Source: an uncultured Acinetobacter sp.
GTDB taxonomy: Bacteria > Pseudomonadota > Gammaproteobacteria > Pseudomonadales > Moraxellaceae
Direction: 5' to 3'
Assembly: GCA_913777945.1 (NCBI GenBank)
Contig: CAJYTY010000008.1
Span: forward strand, 1-64,000
DNA: 64,000 bases
The notes under the pieces are model-generated. The model saw only the letters and a list, made by a program, of their open reading frames with translations, had not been told where the DNA came from and made no database searches. Shown in pieces: positions 1-9,885 of the stretch; position 1 is the first letter of the stretch; each line of letters opens with the position of its first letter. Position numbers and translations under genes: made by a program.

Positions 1-2394
1 GGTGATGTGATCAAGGTATATGACGGCAATGATGTGGTGGGCAGTGTCACGGTGGGAGCAGATGGTCGCTGGAACTACACCATCCCGGCACCTGGCTTGA
101 CCGAAGGTCCGCACAACCTAAGCGTGACTGCGACCGATCCTGTGGGCAACGAAAGTGGCAAGAGCGATCCGTTTACAGTCAATGTGGATCTGACCGCACC
201 GAATGCACCATCGGGTACATTTAATGCTAGTGGTTCTGAGATTACTGGATCTGCTGAAATTGGATCTGTTGTGAAAGTCAAAGATGCAAATGGTAATGTA
301 TTAGGCTCAGCGACTGCAGATTCAAGTGGCAAGTACACAGTGACTTTTGCCGATCCATTGGATGATGCTGAAAAAGTAAAAATTACAGCAACAGACAAAG
401 CAGGCAATGAATCACAAGCCACAGATCTAACAGCACCAAATATTGTTATTGATGCGAAAGACAATATTGTTGAGGCTAAGGTCGACTTTACTTACCCAGT
501 TACAGTAAATCCAAGTCAAAATATTATTAATGAAAGTTCGCTTATTAATATAGGAACTTCTACTTACCCTGGCTATTTTACTGTAGGCCAAGATCAGATA
601 GCAGATGCGGTAATTTCAGTATCTACAGGTTCGCTTATTAACTTGTTTGATAAAGCTGAAATGAAATTATACAAACAGCAAGATGATGGTAGCTGGAAGT
701 TGATTGCAGATAATAAATCCCCTGGCTTGCTAGATTTGCTAGGTATTTTTGGTCAAACGACTAAAGTAACTGCCGAAGGATTAACACCTGGTAATTATCG
801 ATTTGACTTTACTGGCGGTTCATTAATCGGTCTAGGCACTTCGATTAAAGCAGATTTGCAATTAACAACCGAAAATACGGCTGCTAATCCAGTCGTGAGT
901 GGCATTACTTCTAAAGAAGGCAATGTGATCATAGATAATGATCAAACCAATGGTCAGGATCAAGTAACATCACAAACCAAGGTGACAGCCGTGAATGGCC
1001 AAACTGTCGCTGCTGATGGTAGTACGACCACAGTTATCGGAGAGCATGGCACCTTAACCATTAAAGCGGATGGAAGCTATAAGTACACTCCTACTAGTAA
1101 TGTAAACGTAATTGGTAAAACTGATGTCTTTACTTACACCATTACCGATACAACTTCAGGTAAGAGTGATACAGCTAAACTGATTGTTCAAATTGGAACC
1201 AATAGTGATCTAGACTTGACTTGGAATCCAAACAACCCAGAGGCAGATGCGACCAGCGTTGTTGCGACCAACAATGTAGAAGAGGTTGATGTAAATGCAA
1301 CCAATGCTACAACAACTGCTTCAGCTAACCCTATTAACTACTCATGGTTCATTGGATTAGCAGGCATTACCCTTGGACAAACTTCTGGTAGTACTAACTT
1401 CACTGTTGCATCTGGAACAATTGAAAATGTAAAAGTTACATTTACATCGGGCCAAGCTATTTCCTTGGGCGGAGGTACAACAATTAATGTTTACAACTCC
1501 TCAGGCACATTAATTGGTACAACTGCCTCTGGAAGTACACTTGATTTAATTGGAATTTTTCCTAATGGAAATAGCGTTACGTTGACTGGATTAAACGCTG
1601 GCTCATATCGAGTAGAAGCTGTCACAGGCTCTGGTCTAGTAAGTGTTGGAGGTTCTGTGAATGCGACTGTTACACGTGAAGTCATTGATCTCGATAGCTA
1701 CACCGTAACTTCTCGTGAAACTGTAAAAGGAAATATCTTAACGGAAGATACTGGTGCAGGCGTAGACAAAGTTGCATCTCAATACACCGATATCGCGATT
1801 TCAAACAATGGATCAACTTACTCTACTGTCACTAGTACAGGTACAACGATTCAGGGAGCTCACGGTACACTTGTGATTAAGTCCGATGGTAGTTATACCT
1901 ATACACCAAATACGACACTTACAGGTGGCGGCGAAGATCAGTTTACTTATAAACTGATTGCACCAAACGGCGATGAATCGACTGCAACACTGAAGTTTAA
2001 TGCCGGCTTTGTATACAACACCAGTGCAGGCGCCGATATTATTACTAGCAGTGCAGGTGATGATACCTTCACCACCAACGCAGGTGCAGACAAAGTGATC
2101 TTCAACTTGTTGAATAACACTGATGCGACTGGTGGAAATGGTCATGACACATGGACTGATTTCAGCAAAGCACAAGGTGATAAAGTGGATATCAGTGCAT
2201 TGTTAACAGGTCAAAGCGTCACAGCATCTAATATTGCGAATTACGTTACAGTAACCAAAGATGGTGCGGATACGGTAATTAGCATTGATCGTGATGGAAC
2301 AGGAACAACCTACCAAAGCACTGAGTTGCTTACATTGAAAAATGTGAATACAACTCTAGATGAACTGTTGCAAAATAATCATTTGATTTACTAA
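1..2394 (+). CDS. C-terminal part of a giant Bap-like type I-secreted adhesin (5' end outside window)
   Basis: The frame is open from base 1, so this is the tail (797 residues visible) of a larger surface protein. It starts inside a bacterial Ig-like repeat (GWT-type 'DGRWNYTIPAP' motif, then 'VDLTAPNAPSG'). Two BapA-type module pairs follow, each ending in a VCBS-like 'HGTL.IK.DGSY.YTP' motif (near residues 348-364 and 620-636). From about residue 660 the C-terminus is the type I secretion target domain (SAGADIITSSAGDDTFTT, then a D-rich stretch and terminal 'LLQNNHLIY'). Family knowledge: such proteins are exported by a TolC-type ABC system and mediate biofilm and cell-cell adhesion. The first 190 bases are more GC-rich than the rest, consistent with a homogenised repeat array upstream. 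A terminator follows immediately. Confident in family; the exact paralogue (Bap, BLP1 or BLP2 type) cannot be told from the tail. Confidence 0.85.
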   Translation, partial: GDVIKVYDGNDVVGSVTVGADGRWNYTIPAPGLTEGPHNLSVTATDPVGNESGKSDPFTVNVDLTAPNAPSGTFNASGSEITGSAEIGSVVKVKDANGNVLGSATADSSGKYTVTFADPLDDAEKVKITATDKAGNESQATDLTAPNIVIDAKDNIVEAKVDFTYPVTVNPSQNIINESSLINIGTSTYPGYFTVGQDQIADAVISVSTGSLINLFDKAEMKLYKQQDDGSWKLIADNKSPGLLDLLGIFGQTTKVTAEGLTPGNYRFDFTGGSLIGLGTSIKADLQLTTENTAANPVVSGITSKEGNVIIDNDQTNGQDQVTSQTKVTAVNGQTVAADGSTTTVIGEHGTLTIKADGSYKYTPTSNVNVIGKTDVFTYTITDTTSGKSDTAKLIVQIGTNSDLDLTWNPNNPEADATSVVATNNVEEVDVNATNATTTASANPINYSWFIGLAGITLGQTSGSTNFTVASGTIENVKVTFTSGQAISLGGGTTINVYNSSGTLIGTTASGSTLDLIGIFPNGNSVTLTGLNAGSYRVEAVTGSGLVSVGGSVNATVTREVIDLDSYTVTSRETVKGNILTEDTGAGVDKVASQYTDIAISNNGSTYSTVTSTGTTIQGAHGTLVIKSDGSYTYTPNTTLTGGGEDQFTYKLIAPNGDESTATLKFNAGFVYNTSAGADIITSSAGDDTFTTNAGADKVIFNLLNNTDATGGNGHDTWTDFSKAQGDKVDISALLTGQSVTASNIANYVTVTKDGADTVISIDRDGTGTTYQSTELLTLKNVNTTLDELLQNNHLIY

Positions 2395-2402
2395 TTCATT
2401 AG

Positions 2403-2433
2403 AAAAAAAGAGGACCGTTAGGTCCTCTTTTTT
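2403..2433 (+). terminator. Rho-independent terminator of the adhesin gene
   Basis: Perfect 8-bp stem AGAGGACC/GGTCCTCT with a GTTA loop, followed by a run of T. It starts about 10 bases after the adhesin stop codon. Confidence 0.9.
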
Positions 2434-2481
2434 GTTTAAATATTATAAAAATTAATTTCTTACATGTTAAAAGCATCGATC

Positions 2482-2928
2482 TTATTTATGCACTACCAGT
2501 ACAGGCAGCGAGGTTTCTCCTAAGAGTTTTTGAGTGACACTACCAAGAACTAATTTACGAATACCTGTTCGGCCATGTGAACCAATTACAATTAAATCGA
2601 CCGCATGCTCTTCAGATGCTTTAATAATCTCTTTATGAACATCTTGGCCTTCGATGATGACAGTATTCGCATCAATTCCAAACGTTAAGAATTTTTGTTT
2701 TGCTTCATCGACAATAGTTTTAATAATTTCCCGAGTTTGTTTTAGCGCGTCGTTTTCCACTTGGTGTGCCGAATTAATATATTCAATGTTGATGAATGGA
2801 TCAATTGTTAAGACATAGATCACAGTCACTGTGCTTTGATAGGTGGTTGCAAGCTTGGCGGCATGCTGAATTGCAGTTAAAGATGTGGGTGATCCATCAA
2901 CTGGCACCATGATATGTTGATATCCCAT
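2482..2928 (-). CDS. Universal stress protein, UspA family
   Basis: 148 residues, the usual length of a single-domain Usp. The N-terminus 'ILVPVDGS'-like strand reads MVPVDGSPTSLTAIQHA. Near the C-terminus is the nucleotide-binding signature G-S-H-G-R-T-G-(IRKLVL)-G-S-V, the G-2x-G-9x-G(S/T) motif of ATP-binding Usp proteins. These are soluble cytoplasmic dimers induced by starvation and oxidative stress. A GGGAG ribosome site lies 8 bases before the ATG. It is monocistronic and convergent with the adhesin gene. No specific role can be read from the context. Confidence 0.92.
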   Translation of the reverse strand: MGYQHIMVPVDGSPTSLTAIQHAAKLATTYQSTVTVIYVLTIDPFINIEYINSAHQVENDALKQTREIIKTIVDEAKQKFLTFGIDANTVIIEGQDVHKEIIKASEEHAVDLIVIGSHGRTGIRKLVLGSVTQKLLGETSLPVLVVHK

Positions 2929-3127
2929 TCTTGTATACTCCCTTGTATTTATTGATAAGATTTATTGCATCCAAACAGTATTCTATTTAACTTATAAAAA
3001 ATAGAGGCGACTTAATTATCTTTAGTATGAGTTGCTTTCATAAATTAGCACAAAATAATCTTAAAGATTCAACTTTAGAATTCATGCATAATCAAATTTT
3101 TAATTGTTTTATATAAGATGTGTGCTT

Positions 3128-3490
3128 ATGGTGATTTCCCGTCAAGTTCAGCCACAAAAAGCGTCATCGATTGAGCTATATCGACAGATATTGGCTGTGG
3201 TTGCATTAGTGCCTGAAGGTTATGTGGCCACTTATGGGCAGATCGCCAAACTTGCTGGATTACCTAAACATGCTCGATTGGTTGGAACTGTTTTAAAACA
3301 GATGAGTGAGACGTCAGATTTGCCTTGGCACCGGATTATTAATGCACAGGGACGAATCAGTACTGGGCAAATCAATGATGCTGGTCAAAATATTCAAGAA
3401 CTCAAACTCATACAAGAAGGTATCATCATAAAAGATGGACGAATTGATTTGAAGAAGTACCAGTGGATGACTGACACATCTCAAATTTAG
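3128..3490 (+). CDS. Alkyltransferase-like (ATL) DNA repair protein, MGMT/Ogt C-terminal domain
   Basis: About 120 residues with only the DNA-binding winged-helix domain of O6-alkylguanine transferases (VPEGYVATYGQIAKLAGLP, then the arginine-finger-like 'HARLVGTVL'). The active-site PCHR motif of true methyltransferases reads PWHR here, so the acceptor cysteine is replaced by tryptophan. This substitution defines ATL proteins (E. coli YbaZ type), which bind O6-alkylguanine without repairing it and flag it for nucleotide excision repair. The frame is open back to a TTG at 3104, but the ATG at 3128 fits the start of homology better. The ribosome site is weak. Followed by a hairpin shared with greA. 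Confidence 0.88.
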   Translation: MVISRQVQPQKASSIELYRQILAVVALVPEGYVATYGQIAKLAGLPKHARLVGTVLKQMSETSDLPWHRIINAQGRISTGQINDAGQNIQELKLIQEGIIIKDGRIDLKKYQWMTDTSQI

Positions 3491-3522
3491 GCAAACTAGA
3501 ATTGAGATGAATAGAGCACAAT

Positions 3523-3549
3523 AAAAAGCCCCAGCGAACTGAGGCTTAA
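3523..3549 (-). terminator. greA terminator with UUCG tetraloop
   Basis: Read on the minus strand: stem AAGCCTCAG / CTGGGGCTT closed by TTCG, with one mismatch, then TTTAT. It lies just beyond the greA stop codon and also between the convergent ATL gene and greA. Confidence 0.75.
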
Positions 3550-3563
3550 GTCATCGAGTGAAA

Positions 3564-4040
3564 TTATAAGTATTCCACACTTACGATTTCATATTCGACT
3601 TCACCCTGAGGCGTCGTGATTTTGGCTTCGTCACCTTCGCTTTTACCCAGTAGGCCACGTGCAATTGGCGAGTTCACAGAGATTTTATTGATTTTAAAAT
3701 CAGCTTCATCATCACCCACGATCTTATAGGTTTTACGCTCTTCGGTATCAAGATTTTCAATGGTCACAGTCACACCAAAAACCACTCGGCCATTGTGTTC
3801 AAGCTCTTTAATATCGATCACTTGAGCTGCGCCTAATTTACCCTCGATATCCTGAATGCGTCCTTCACAGAAACCCTGTTGTTCACGTGCAGCGTGATAC
3901 TCGGCATTTTCTTTTAAATCACCGTGTTCACGCGCTTCTGCAATCGCTTGTGTAATACGTGGACGTTCAACACTCTTCAGATGTTGTAATTCTTTCTCTA
4001 GAGCAGATTTGCCCTCGGGAGTCATTGGATAACGTTGCAT
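3564..4040 (-). CDS. greA: Transcription elongation factor GreA
   Basis: 158 residues, exactly the family length. The N-terminal coiled coil begins [18 protein letters not shown] and carries the acidic tip region ([20 protein letters not shown]) that supplies the catalytic Asp/Glu pair to the RNA polymerase active centre, where it stimulates cleavage of backtracked RNA. The C-terminal FKBP-like domain ends with [18 protein letters not shown]. The gene lies downstream of carB in the same direction but is separated from it by a strong terminator. An AGAGGGA ribosome site precedes the ATG. A greB paralogue is present at 40.8-41.3 kb. Confidence 0.97.
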   Translation of the reverse strand: MQRYPMTPEGKSALEKELQHLKSVERPRITQAIAEAREHGDLKENAEYHAAREQQGFCEGRIQDIEGKLGAAQVIDIKELEHNGRVVFGVTVTIENLDTEERKTYKIVGDDEADFKINKISVNSPIARGLLGKSEGDEAKITTPQGEVEYEIVSVEYL

Positions 4041-4082
4041 TTTAGTCCCTCTTAATAAAATGGGAAAACCGCATTTTTAAAA

Positions 4083-4118
4083 AATAAAAAGCCCGCCACC
4101 GATAAGGTGGCGGGACTT
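4083..4118 (-). terminator. carAB operon terminator
   Basis: Minus-strand reading gives CCCGCCACC / GGTGGCGGG with a 5-base loop, followed by a T-rich run. It lies just after the carB stop and separates carAB from greA, although weak read-through would feed greA. Confidence 0.9.
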
Positions 4119-4130
4119 ATCGGTAACGAA

Positions 4131-7100
4131 TTAACCTACTGTTTGTAAATCTTGCAAACGGTAAACATCCATTGGCAATTTCACAGCAAAAGCTTGGCAA
4201 ACGGCTTCTGCACCGTTGATGGTCGTGGTGTAATATACTTTACCCTGTAGGGCAGCACGACGAATCATGGCAGAATCATATTGCGCTTGTTTGCCTTCTG
4301 TTGTGTTGACAATAAGATGAATTTCACCATTTTTCAAGCGATCCACAATATGTGGACGACCTTCGGTGACTTTATTTACTGCTTCACACTCCAGACCTGC
4401 TTCACGGAGGACTTTATGTGTGCCATTTGTTGCAACAAGTTTAAAGCCATACGCGATTAACTGCTTAGCAATATCAGCAATGTATTTCTTGTCAGATTCA
4501 CGTACAGACAAGAATGCATACTTCACTTCACCATCAGTTGGCAAACCAGGCAGACGTTCGTTTGAGCCAAGTACGGCTTTGTAGAATGCTTCACCAAAGG
4601 TTTGACCCACACCCATCACTTCACCTGTCGATTTCATCTCTGGGCCAAGCATTGGATCTACGCCAGGGAATTTGGCGAATGGGAAGACTGCTTCTTTCAC
4701 AGCAAAACGTGTCGGGATAATCTCTTTGGTAAATCCTTGAGACGCTAGTGATTGACCCGCCATACAACGTGCTGCAACTTTCGCCAGTGATTCACCAATA
4801 CATTTCGATACGAATGGTACGGTACGTGAAGCACGTGGATTCACTTCAAGAACATAGATGTCGTTGCCTTTTACAGCAAACTGTACGTTCATCAAGCCAA
4901 TAACACCGAGCTCTTTTGCCATTGCAACGGTTTGACGGCGCATCTCATCCTGAACTTCTTGAGAAAGCGAGTAAGGTGGGATTGAGCAAGCTGAGTCACC
5001 AGAGTGAATACCAGCCTGTTCGATGTGCTGCATGATACCGCCAATCACCACATCTTTACCATCAGAGACACAGTCTACATCGACTTCAGTTGCATCGTCT
5101 AAGAAACGGTCGAGCAGGACAGGCGCTTCATTCGACGCTTGTACCGCTTCACGAAGATAACGTTTCAGCTCTTCTTCGTTATACACGATTTCCATTGCGC
5201 GACCACCTAAGACATAAGATGGACGAACAACCAATGGATATCCCACTTTCGCTGCTTCTGAAATGCCTTCTTCAGCCGATTTTACAATACTGTTGTTCGG
5301 TTGGCGAAGTTGTAGACGTTGAATCATTTGCTGGAAACGTTCACGGTCTTCAGCACGGTCAATTGCATCTGGTGAGGTACCAATAATTGGTGTGCCTGCT
5401 TCTTCAAGCGCACGTGCCAATTTAAGTGGTGTCTGACCACCGTACTGTACGATCACGCCTTTTGGCTTTTCGGTACGCACAATCTCAAGTACATCTTCAA
5501 GCGTAACGGGCTCAAAGTACAAACGATCTGAAGTGTCGTAGTCTGTTGAAACTGTTTCTGGGTTACAGTTCACCATAATGGTTTCGTAACCGTCATCACG
5601 CATTGCAAGCGCTGCGTGTACACAACAGTAGTCAAACTCGATCCCTTGACCAATACGGTTCGGACCACCGCCAATAACCATGATCTTGTCACGGTTCGAT
5701 GGATTCGCTTCGCATTCTTCATCATAAGTTGAGTACATGTAGGCAGTGCCTGACTCAAACTCTGCTGCACAGGTATCCACACGCTTGTAAACCGGATAAA
5801 CACCCAAATTCCAACGTTGCTTACGGAATTGCTTTTGTGAAATACCCATCAAGTTGGCAATACGTAGGTCAGATAAACCTTTACGTTTGAACGAACGGAT
5901 GTTGTCAGCGTTTAGATCACCAAAACCTAGCGTCTTCACTTGCGCTTCAGTTTTGATAATGTCCTCAATTTGAATCAAGAACCAACGGTCGATTTTGGTC
6001 GCTTCAAATACGTCATCTAAAGAAAAACCGTGACGGAATGCGTCAGCCACGTACCAGATACGCTCCGGACCAGGCACTTTAAGTTCTTTTAAGATAATCT
6101 CTTTGGCATTGGTGGTACCGGCTTCAACTTTTTCATCAAAGCCACAAACACCCACTTCCAAACCACGTAAAGCTTTTTGTACAGACTCTTGGAAATTACG
6201 TCCAATCGCCATTACTTCACCCACAGATTTCATCTGTGTGGTTAACACAGGCTCTGCTTGCGGGAATTTTTCGAAGTTAAAGCGAGGAATCTTGGTTACT
6301 ACATAGTCGATTGCAGGTTCAAATGATGCTGGTGTTACGCCACCAGTGATGTCATTTTTTAATTCATCAAGGGTGTAGCCTACCGCAAGCTTCGCCGCGA
6401 TTTTTGCAATCGGGAAGCCTGTTGCTTTTGAAGCAAGAGCAGATGAACGCGATACACGTGGGTTCATCTCGATCACAACCATACGGCCGTCTTTCGGATT
6501 GATACCAAACTGTACGTTTGAACCACCTGTTTCAACACCAATTTCACGAAGAACTGCAATCGATGCATTACGCATGATTTGATATTCTTTGTCGGTTAGT
6601 GTTTGTGCAGGTGCAACAGTGATCGAGTCACCTGTATGCACGCCCATTGGGTCAAAGTTTTCGATTGCACAGACGATAATACAGTTGTCGTTTTTATCAC
6701 GAACAACTTCCATCTCGTACTCTTTCCAGCCAATCAGTGATTCATCGATCAATAATTGTTTAGTCGGAGAAAGATCGAAACCACGCTCACAGATCTCAAT
6801 AAATTCTTCTTTATTGTAAGCAATACCGCCACCAGAACCGCCCATGGTGAATGATGGGCGAATGATGACCGGGAAGCCGAAACGTGACTGAATTTCTAGT
6901 GCATGTTCCATACTTTCTGCAACATCGGCACGAGGACACTCTAAGCCGATTTTACGCATTGCGATGTCAAAAAGTTTACGATCTTCTGCTTTTTCAATTG
7001 CGTCTTTAGAGGCACCAATCAGTTCAACATTGAACTTTTCTAAAACACCATTTTCGTCCAAAGCAAGCGCACAGTTCAATGCAGTTTGGCCGCCCATAGT

Positions 7101-7364
7101 AGGGAGCACAGCATCTGGACGCTCTTTTTCGATAATTTGCGCAACAGTTTGCCAAGTGATTGGTTCAATGTAGGTCGCATCCGCCATTGATGGATCGGTC
7201 ATGATGGTCGCTGGGTTAGAGTTGACCAAAATAACACGGTAACCTTCTTCACGAAGCGCTTTACATGCTTGTGCACCTGAGTAGTCAAACTCACAGGCTT
7301 GTCCAATTACAATTGGACCAGCACCGATAATCAAGATGCTTTTAATATCCGTACGTTTAGGCAT
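4131..7364 (-). CDS. carB: Carbamoyl-phosphate synthase large subunit
   Basis: 1,077 residues, the full length of bacterial CarB. It holds two homologous ATP-grasp halves: the carboxyphosphate half opens with [22 protein letters not shown] and the carbamate half with [22 protein letters not shown]-terminal MGS-like allosteric domain (from about residue 940, '[16 protein letters not shown]') binds regulators such as UMP and ornithine. With CarA it makes carbamoyl phosphate from bicarbonate, glutamine-derived ammonia and two ATP, for arginine and pyrimidine synthesis. It starts 14 bases after carA with a GAGGAG ribosome site. Expression should follow the carA leader. Confidence 0.98.
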   Translation of the reverse strand: MPKRTDIKSILIIGAGPIVIGQACEFDYSGAQACKALREEGYRVILVNSNPATIMTDPSMADATYIEPITWQTVAQIIEKERPDAVLPTMGGQTALNCALALDENGVLEKFNVELIGASKDAIEKAEDRKLFDIAMRKIGLECPRADVAESMEHALEIQSRFGFPVIIRPSFTMGGSGGGIAYNKEEFIEICERGFDLSPTKQLLIDESLIGWKEYEMEVVRDKNDNCIIVCAIENFDPMGVHTGDSITVAPAQTLTDKEYQIMRNASIAVLREIGVETGGSNVQFGINPKDGRMVVIEMNPRVSRSSALASKATGFPIAKIAAKLAVGYTLDELKNDITGGVTPASFEPAIDYVVTKIPRFNFEKFPQAEPVLTTQMKSVGEVMAIGRNFQESVQKALRGLEVGVCGFDEKVEAGTTNAKEIILKELKVPGPERIWYVADAFRHGFSLDDVFEATKIDRWFLIQIEDIIKTEAQVKTLGFGDLNADNIRSFKRKGLSDLRIANLMGISQKQFRKQRWNLGVYPVYKRVDTCAAEFESGTAYMYSTYDEECEANPSNRDKIMVIGGGPNRIGQGIEFDYCCVHAALAMRDDGYETIMVNCNPETVSTDYDTSDRLYFEPVTLEDVLEIVRTEKPKGVIVQYGGQTPLKLARALEEAGTPIIGTSPDAIDRAEDRERFQQMIQRLQLRQPNNSIVKSAEEGISEAAKVGYPLVVRPSYVLGGRAMEIVYNEEELKRYLREAVQASNEAPVLLDRFLDDATEVDVDCVSDGKDVVIGGIMQHIEQAGIHSGDSACSIPPYSLSQEVQDEMRRQTVAMAKELGVIGLMNVQFAVKGNDIYVLEVNPRASRTVPFVSKCIGESLAKVAARCMAGQSLASQGFTKEIIPTRFAVKEAVFPFAKFPGVDPMLGPEMKSTGEVMGVGQTFGEAFYKAVLGSNERLPGLPTDGEVKYAFLSVRESDKKYIADIAKQLIAYGFKLVATNGTHKVLREAGLECEAVNKVTEGRPHIVDRLKNGEIHLIVNTTEGKQAQYDSAMIRRAALQGKVYYTTTINGAEAVCQAFAVKLPMDVYRLQDLQTVG

Positions 7365-7378
7365 TATTCGCTCCTCAA

Positions 7379-8518
7379 TTACTTCTTAGCTGCTTCGATA
7401 AGTTCGATGAAATGATCGAACAATGGGGCACAGTCATGTGGACCTGGGCTAGCTTCTGGGTGACCTTGGAAGCTAAATGCGGGTTTGTCTGTACGATGAA
7501 TACCTTGGTTTGTACCGTCAAACAGTGAGCGGTGAGTCACCTTCACATTTGCAGGTAAAGTACTTTCGTCAACAGCAAAGCCGTGGTTTTGAGAAGTAAT
7601 CATCACTGTACCTTGTTCAAGGTTTTGTACAGGATGGTTTGCACCATGGTGACCATGATTCATTTTCATGGTTTTTGCACCTGATGCCAGCGCTAAAATC
7701 TGGTGACCCAAACAAATACCAAATACTGGTAAGTTGGTTGTTTCCACAATTGTTTTAACTGCTTCGATTGCATAGTCACATGCCGCTGGATCACCAGGAC
7801 CATTCGACAGGAAAATGCCATCTGGATTCATTGCCAAAACTTTCTCGGCAGGTGTTTGAGCAGGAACAACTGTAAGTTTACAACCGCGGTCTGCAAGCAT
7901 ACGCAAGATGTTGGTTTTGACACCGTAATCGTATGCAACGACATGATATTTAAGTTCAGGTTGAGTAAAACCGTGTCCAAGCGTCCATGAACCTTCCGTC
8001 CATTCAAAGCCTTCAGGATCACAGCACTCTTTTGCCAAATCGAGGCCATTTAGACCACCAAAGGCACGTGCTTTTTCGAGCGCTTGTTCTTCTGTAATAT
8101 TGTCGCCCGCAAGGATACAGCCGTTTTGCGCACCTTTTTCACGTAAAATACGTGTCAGTTTACGCGTATCAATGTCGGCAATTGCCACAACATTGTGCTG
8201 TTTTAAGTAGTCGCCTAAAGATTGTTCAGAACGGAAATTACTGTGAAGTAAAGGCAGATCACGAATAATCAAACCATTTGCCCACACTTTATGGATGCGA
8301 CCCGATTCGGCGTCTTCGTCATTGCATCCAGTATTTCCAATGTGAGGATAAGTTAATGTCACAACTTGTTGTGCATAACTTGGATCGGTCAGAATTTCTT
8401 GATAACCAGTCATGGCAGTATTAAAAACGACTTCACCAGTCGTTGAACCCGTAGCACCGATAGACGTACCTTTAAAGATCGTTCCATCAGCAAGGGCTAA
8501 AATGGCGGGGGTGCTCAA
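7379..8518 (-). CDS. carA: Carbamoyl-phosphate synthase small (glutaminase) subunit
   Basis: 379 residues, family-typical. The N-terminal domain ([16 protein letters not shown]) is followed by a class I glutamine amidotransferase domain. That domain has the nucleophile cysteine in FGICLGHQ and the His/Glu pair in [13 protein letters not shown]. It hydrolyses glutamine and channels ammonia to CarB. The start is TTG (TTG AGC ACC), chosen because no upstream ATG is in frame near the homology start and a GGAG ribosome site lies 7 bases before it. The gene is preceded by a leader peptide and an attenuator-like hairpin. Confidence 0.97.
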   Translation of the reverse strand: MSTPAILALADGTIFKGTSIGATGSTTGEVVFNTAMTGYQEILTDPSYAQQVVTLTYPHIGNTGCNDEDAESGRIHKVWANGLIIRDLPLLHSNFRSEQSLGDYLKQHNVVAIADIDTRKLTRILREKGAQNGCILAGDNITEEQALEKARAFGGLNGLDLAKECCDPEGFEWTEGSWTLGHGFTQPELKYHVVAYDYGVKTNILRMLADRGCKLTVVPAQTPAEKVLAMNPDGIFLSNGPGDPAACDYAIEAVKTIVETTNLPVFGICLGHQILALASGAKTMKMNHGHHGANHPVQNLEQGTVMITSQNHGFAVDESTLPANVKVTHRSLFDGTNQGIHRTDKPAFSFQGHPEASPGPHDCAPLFDHFIELIEAAKK

Positions 8519-8548
8519 ACCAAAGCTCCTGAACTAAAACCACAAAAA

Positions 8549-8605
8549 TTAGGGCTGTAAAAAAGCGAGTAGACGTAAAAAAAGGTAGGCTGCCTTCAAA
8601 AACAT
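8549..8605 (-). CDS. carAB leader peptide (18 residues)
   Basis: A short frame reading MFLKAAYLFLRLLAFLQP with an AAAGGAGG ribosome site directly upstream, ending 30 bases before the carA start. Its codons cross a seven-T tract and then the 3' arm of the terminator-like hairpin. Translation would therefore mask that arm. As I recall, an 18-residue leader peptide with pyrimidine-responsive attenuation has been described for Pseudomonas carAB. The length match here is suggestive, but the function is inferred. Confidence 0.7.
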   Translation of the reverse strand: MFLKAAYLFLRLLAFLQP

Positions 8606-8629
8606 GCCCTCCTTTCAGTCTACTCGCTT
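8559..8629 (-). promoter_or_regulatory. carAB attenuator: terminator-like hairpin spanning the leader peptide
   Basis: A perfect 12-bp inverted repeat, AAGCGAGTAGAC (8629-8618 on the minus strand) and GTCTACTCGCTT (8574-8563), is followed at once by a T run. The 5' arm precedes the leader-peptide ribosome site and the 3' arm lies inside the leader peptide. A T7 tract (8583-8577) sits just before the 3' arm, as expected if RNA polymerase pauses there at low UTP. The architecture mirrors the pyrBI-type UTP-sensing attenuator. Confidence 0.7.
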
Positions 8630-8644
8630 ATAACTTAACAGCGC

Positions 8645-8673
8645 ATTATACGCATCGATTAGACCAAAGTCTA
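8645..8673 (-). promoter_or_regulatory. Sigma-70 promoter of carAB
   Basis: Minus strand: -35 TAGACT (8673-8668), 17-base spacer, perfect -10 TATAAT (8650-8645). Predicted initiation near 8638, about 9 bases before the 5' arm of the attenuator hairpin. Confidence 0.7.
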
Positions 8674-8860
8674 CGTTTTTATTTGAAAAATTCTGAATTA
8701 AAACAATTCATTGTTTTTACTGAATTTTGATATCGAAATTTGAAAAAAACACTGAAATTCAAGATTGTCGAACAATTTTTATCAGTTTTCTCAACATTAG
8801 GCTTACTATGTAATATGCGGTGACCAAATCGATACTATTACGTGAATCAGAGGTGTATTC

Positions 8861-9289
8861 ATGACAACAAAAAAATCATTAAAACAAGCGGTCCAAGCGC
8901 ATCAACAGCAAGTTGATCAACTGTGCAGTGACACCACAGCACAGGTACAAGAAGTGCTGAACGAAACGCAGGAAAAAATTGAAACCGAAGCCAAAGAATT
9001 AAACCAGACCATCCAAACCCAGTATCAACAAATTAAAGCCGATGTGCTTGGCCGCTTAGATGTGATCAAATCGCAACTCACACATTCACAAGGCGATTTG
9101 TCTGAGGCAGTTGAAGTACTTAAAAAAGAGTTATTGCAACTCAGTGATGATTTAAGCAAATTGGGTAAAGAAATTAAAGATGATTTGACCCATGTGACTT
9201 CAAAACATAAGGAAACGCTGACCGAAGTGCTTAAGCGTTCTAAAGATCAGGCGCTTGAAGCATGGCATAAAGTCAAAGAGAGTGCTTAG
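8861..9289 (+). CDS. Coiled-coil protein of unknown function
   Basis: 142 residues, almost entirely predicted alpha-helical, rich in Gln, Glu, Lys and Asp. Heptad-like spacing of Leu/Val/Ile runs through the length (for example QVQEVLNETQEKIETEAKEL). There is no signal peptide or membrane segment. The pattern recalls apolipoprotein-like or phasin-like amphipathic helices, but no family is recognised. An AGAGGTG ribosome site precedes the ATG. It is transcribed divergently from carA and closed by a strong terminator, so it is probably a single-gene unit. Confidence 0.75.
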   Translation: MTTKKSLKQAVQAHQQQVDQLCSDTTAQVQEVLNETQEKIETEAKELNQTIQTQYQQIKADVLGRLDVIKSQLTHSQGDLSEAVEVLKKELLQLSDDLSKLGKEIKDDLTHVTSKHKETLTEVLKRSKDQALEAWHKVKESA

Positions 9290-9305
9290 TATTGAGCAAA
9301 AGACA

Positions 9306-9338
9306 AAAATGCGAGATCTAGTATCTCGCATTTTTTTT
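9306..9338. terminator. Bidirectional terminator
   Basis: Stem ATGCGAGAT / ATCTCGCAT with flanking A and T runs, placed between the coiled-coil gene and the convergent DOMON-like gene. It can serve both. Confidence 0.88.
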
Positions 9339-9873
9339 AAAACTGATGTAGCCAATCCCGTTTATTATGAAAATCGGGTTGTGGACTACTGTGTTGCATG
9401 GCGTAGAACTGTGTTCCTTGAGAGGTGTTGAGTACAGCACTTAACCCCACATAGAGATCTGTCCATTTCACTTGGTGCTGACGCATAAATTTGCCAAGAT
9501 CGAGGCTTGTATTTAGACCGTAATGCGTGCGCTCTAGCTTGATGAGTTCAATATCATACGCGGCAACAGGAGGCATCTGCTCTGGATAGCGATATTCTTC
9601 AAACTCATATACTTGCCAGGCCTGTGAAGGGGAGAGATTAACCTCACGGTACGCATCTTGATGTTTAATGCCAATAAAGACTTCAAAGCAAGTTGAATTC
9701 CATAAATAGTCTTGACGAGGATGCGCTGAGACACGTTTGGGCCATTCAATCAGCTGGTTGGGATCACGTACCCAGAATCCGATATTTAAAACAGATGGAT
9801 GTTGTTGCTCAATCGCACCGACCAGTGAAATGACTTCAAACCGATCAAATGCATTTAACTCATAACTCGCCAT
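9337..9873 (-). CDS. DOMON-like domain protein
   Basis: 178 residues matching the bacterial DOMON-like family. Recognisable features are 'IGFWVRDPNQLIEWP', the 'DYLWNSTCFEVFIG' core, 'YREVNLSPSQAWQVYEF' and a C-terminal 'DFHNKRDW'. These are single beta-sandwich domains related to heme- or sugar-binding DOMON domains. Biochemical function is unknown. No signal peptide is visible. It starts 13 bases after the upstream yhbY stop on the same strand, so the two genes are probably co-transcribed. Confidence 0.7.
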   Translation of the reverse strand: MASYELNAFDRFEVISLVGAIEQQHPSVLNIGFWVRDPNQLIEWPKRVSAHPRQDYLWNSTCFEVFIGIKHQDAYREVNLSPSQAWQVYEFEEYRYPEQMPPVAAYDIELIKLERTHYGLNTSLDLGKFMRQHQVKWTDLYVGLSAVLNTSQGTQFYAMQHSSPQPDFHNKRDWLHQF

Positions 9874-9885
9874 ACATCAAATCAA

